Source: Pleurocapsa sp. FMAR1
GTDB taxonomy: Bacteria; Cyanobacteriota; Cyanobacteriia; Cyanobacteriales; Xenococcaceae
NCBI RefSeq assembly: GCF_963665995.1
Contig: NZ_OY762512.1
Span: forward strand, 3,844,001 to 3,908,000
Reading direction: 5' to 3'
DNA length: 64,000 nt
The notes beneath the pieces are model-generated. The model searched no databases, was not told where the DNA came from, and saw nothing but the letters and a program-made list of their open reading frames with translations. Numbering within the stretch: the stretch's first letter is position 1; every line of letters begins with the position of its first letter. Shown one piece after another: positions 62,110-64,000 of the stretch. The position numbers and the translations under genes were made by a program.

Positions 62110-63966
62110 TCAGTTCCAGTTACCAATCAATGTAAAAGACGACCAAAAGTAAGGATGAGCAAGGGATAAATTACCTTCAGGAAACTCTTTTGGTAGAGCC
62201 AATTTTTCTCCATTTGATAAATCAACGCGTTTATCATTAATGTTAACTTTGCCATGCAACATTTCTAATTGAGTTTGTTGCAAAGCTTCAGCTTTAATCA
62301 AAGTACTATCTAATTGATTATAAAATTCACCCATCAGAGCTAATGTTCCCAAATCACTAACATACCAAAGGCTTGCTAATGCTGATTTAACGCCTGCTTG
62401 TACTGCCAATCCTGCGAAACCTAGTTCTGCTTTTTCGTCTCCTATAGCAGTGTCACAAGCACTTAAAACCAACAATTCTATTGGCGTGTTGGCGGTATTC
62501 CAACCAAGCTTATCTGATATATTTCGTAGTTGGGGAATTCTCAGCTTACCATCGTAAAACTGAATATAAGAATCATTTAAATCCCCTGCTTTAAATTCTG
62601 CATGGGTGCCAAGATGAATAATCTGAAAAGAATTTTTACGGCTATTTTGAGCTATAAAGTTAGGAATAGTAAACTGCTTATTCAGAAATGCCTCTCCTTT
62701 ACGAGGATCGCTGACAATAGTTTTTAATTCTATACCCATAGTTGGTAATGACGGTTGATCGGTAAATTCTGAAGCTCCCATAGCCAAAATAGAGCTTTTT
62801 GCAGGATCTACGTAGCGAGTATCTGTTAAACCAAAGCTAGGAACTATTGCCGTAGCATATTTTTCGACTAAAAATTGTTTACCATCATAAAGTGCTGCTA
62901 GAGGCAATAAACGTAATCCCGAATCCATTGAGAAAACCAAAATGTCGATATTATTAGCTTGCAATTGCGCTTCTAAAGGTTTAATTAATACGTTATAAAG
63001 TTTTTGCCCTGATTCCCTGTAGTCAGTATCTTGTAAATTTCTAGCGTTACTAACCTCTTCACGGAATTGAGTTGCAGTCGCGATTACATCTTTTCTAGAG
63101 GTGTCCTTGACAGTTTTCCGTATAGTTGTCTCTTTTAATTGAGGCAGATCTGTGGATTTAAGATCGCTTGAGGCAACTGTAGAACTTTTAGCAGCAGCAG
63201 ATTTTGAATCATCGGGCAGCACTGCCAATGATTCAAGCTGATTTTTTTGCAGTGATATATTGATAAATGCAGCCTTTTTACCAGTTTGCTGTTCCAATTC
63301 AGCCAATCTGCGAGAAATATCCCGAACAGAAGGCACTTTGCCATATATTTGTAATCCTGAAGAATTAATTAATTGATTTAATTGAAACTCCTCCTGCATT
63401 TGTATTGCTAAATCAGTAGGAGCGTTTTGGAATTGTACCTCATAAGCAACACGATCTAATTGTCCTGTATTTACATTTTCCTCAGCAGCTTTTTTTTCTT
63501 CCTCAACAGCCTTTTTTTCTTCCTCAACAGCCTTTTTTTCTTCCTGAGCGGCTTTTTCTGTTGCTTGTGCTTGAGCGGGTGTTTCCTCTTCTTGAGCGGG
63601 TTTTTCCGTCGCTGGAGTACTAGTTGTGGCTGGCGATTTGTTCGTATCTAATGAGCTTGTATCTGATGAACCTCCAACAGCATTGGGTGTTTCCTGAACT
63701 GCCTGATTTGAATTTTGGTTAGTACTCCCTGAAGAGGTGTTCGAGTTATCAGAAGGAGTTTCTAAAGCGTCAGAAAGTCCCGTTGTTTCAGTCAAAGTAT
63801 TGCTATCGGCAGTGTTGCCATCTGTAGGACTACCATTCATAATTTCGTTGGGATTTGGCAATGTAATATCCGACATATTCCCTGTTTGAGAACGAACTGA
63901 ATCAGTAGCTAACAATGACCAGATTAGAACTAAAAGTATTTTGACTGGCAGTTGAAATAATTTCAT
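62110..63966 (-). CDS. Secreted CHAT-domain (caspase-like) protein
   Basis: A 618-residue exported protein: signal peptide (about residues 1-27), a low-complexity Ser/Thr/Asn region (to about 130), a charged region with three repeats of the unit KKAVEEE or close variants (about 133-160, predicted helix), a helical domain, and a C-terminal CHAT domain. The caspase-like dyad is present: His in 'IIHLGTHAEFKAGD' near residue 453 and Cys in 'LLVLSACDTAIGD' near residue 501. CHAT proteases are a separin/caspase-like group; in cyanobacteria they often lie downstream of TPR or hemagglutinin-type proteins. Substrate unknown. The gene stops 34 bp before the window edge, so an upstream partner cannot be seen. 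Confidence 0.83.
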   Translation of the reverse strand: MKLFQLPVKILLVLIWSLLATDSVRSQTGNMSDITLPNPNEIMNGSPTDGNTADSNTLTETTGLSDALETPSDNSNTSSGSTNQNSNQAVQETPNAVGGSSDTSSLDTNKSPATTSTPATEKPAQEEETPAQAQATEKAAQEEKKAVEEEKKAVEEEKKAAEENVNTGQLDRVAYEVQFQNAPTDLAIQMQEEFQLNQLINSSGLQIYGKVPSVRDISRRLAELEQQTGKKAAFINISLQKNQLESLAVLPDDSKSAAAKSSTVASSDLKSTDLPQLKETTIRKTVKDTSRKDVIATATQFREEVSNARNLQDTDYRESGQKLYNVLIKPLEAQLQANNIDILVFSMDSGLRLLPLAALYDGKQFLVEKYATAIVPSFGLTDTRYVDPAKSSILAMGASEFTDQPSLPTMGIELKTIVSDPRKGEAFLNKQFTIPNFIAQNSRKNSFQIIHLGTHAEFKAGDLNDSYIQFYDGKLRIPQLRNISDKLGWNTANTPIELLVLSACDTAIGDEKAELGFAGLAVQAGVKSALASLWYVSDLGTLALMGEFYNQLDSTLIKAEALQQTQLEMLHGKVNINDKRVDLSNGEKLALPKEFPEGNLSLAHPYFWSSFTLIGNWN

Positions 63967-64000
63967 GTTGATATTTTCCTAAAAGGTAAAATGATTTTAA

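Noticed and set aside
63460-63651. 63-codon plus-strand frame rich in Phe/Leu/Ser
   Set aside because: It is the antisense of the charged KKAVEEE repeat region of the CHAT gene; its hydrophobic look is a mirror effect.

Overview
The window is chromosomal DNA of a cyanobacterium. Evidence: the palindrome GCGATCGC (HIP1) recurs throughout, and the gene content is typical: a ChlH/CobN-type chelatase subunit, ferredoxin-dependent NirA behind an NtcA-type promoter, a TonB/ExbB/ExbD set, secreted CHAT and RTX proteins, and cyanobacterial-type L32. Low GC, heptamer tandem repeats, many small palindromic repeats and decayed insertion sequences suggest a large repeat-rich genome, such as a pleurocapsalean or filamentous lineage. 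The genus cannot be fixed from this sequence alone.

Layout. 0.4-7.3 kb: a zinc-ribbon micro-protein and a GT4 glycosyltransferase, an overlapping nadD-nrtR pair, lptA-lptB, an SDR oxidoreductase and an RTX-repeat protein. 7.4-8.0 kb: a decayed IS630-type transposase. 8.3-10.5 kb: tonB-exbB-exbD. 10.7-14.4 kb: a UGT-like glycosyltransferase and a lone dynamin-like GTPase gene that sits between two 95-bp direct repeats. 14.8-29.6 kb: a large extracellular polysaccharide locus. It holds a WecG/TagA transferase and a nucleotide-sugar epimerase on the minus strand, then a plus-strand run of glycosyltransferases, a Wzx-type flippase, an FkbM methyltransferase, a GT-D-like protein, a Wzy/WaaL-type polymerase or ligase and a Tat-exported GH10 glycanase, and finally two more glycosyltransferases. 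The locus carries 30-51 bp remnants of its own genes, so it has been rearranged by recombination.

29.9-41.1 kb: mostly housekeeping genes. They include a tandem histidine phosphatase, a CPBP protease, an OmpR-family regulator, a sulfite-oxidase-like enzyme, L32 (rpmF), cysS, acylphosphatase and a GT39-like membrane protein. 41.3-46.3 kb: an IS1-type element with perfect 26-bp ends but a broken transposase, then the chelatase gene, which appears to carry three repeat-derived insertions in frame. 46.3-54.5 kb: a DUF262/DUF1524 (GmrSD-type) nuclease gene, an MBL-fold protein, a site-2-protease homologue lacking its zinc motif, an IS4-type element that is broken and itself inserted into a palindromic repeat, and nirA fused to a [2Fe-2S] ferredoxin domain. 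54.6-64 kb: a devA-like ABC ATPase remnant, a LysE exporter, an EVE-domain gene with an early stop codon, a GST, an exported Mn-type SOD flanked by murD and a murD 3' remnant, and a secreted CHAT protein.

The strongest theme is not one new gene system. It is the activity of short palindromic repeats that enter genes and transposons here, several times without breaking the reading frame, together with several partial gene duplications that leave 3'-end fragments beside intact genes. The best candidates for a second look are the chelatase gene with three inserted repeats, the 51-bp in-frame palindrome in the IS1 transposase, and the GTPase gene between direct repeats. No tRNA, rRNA or CRISPR array was recognised.
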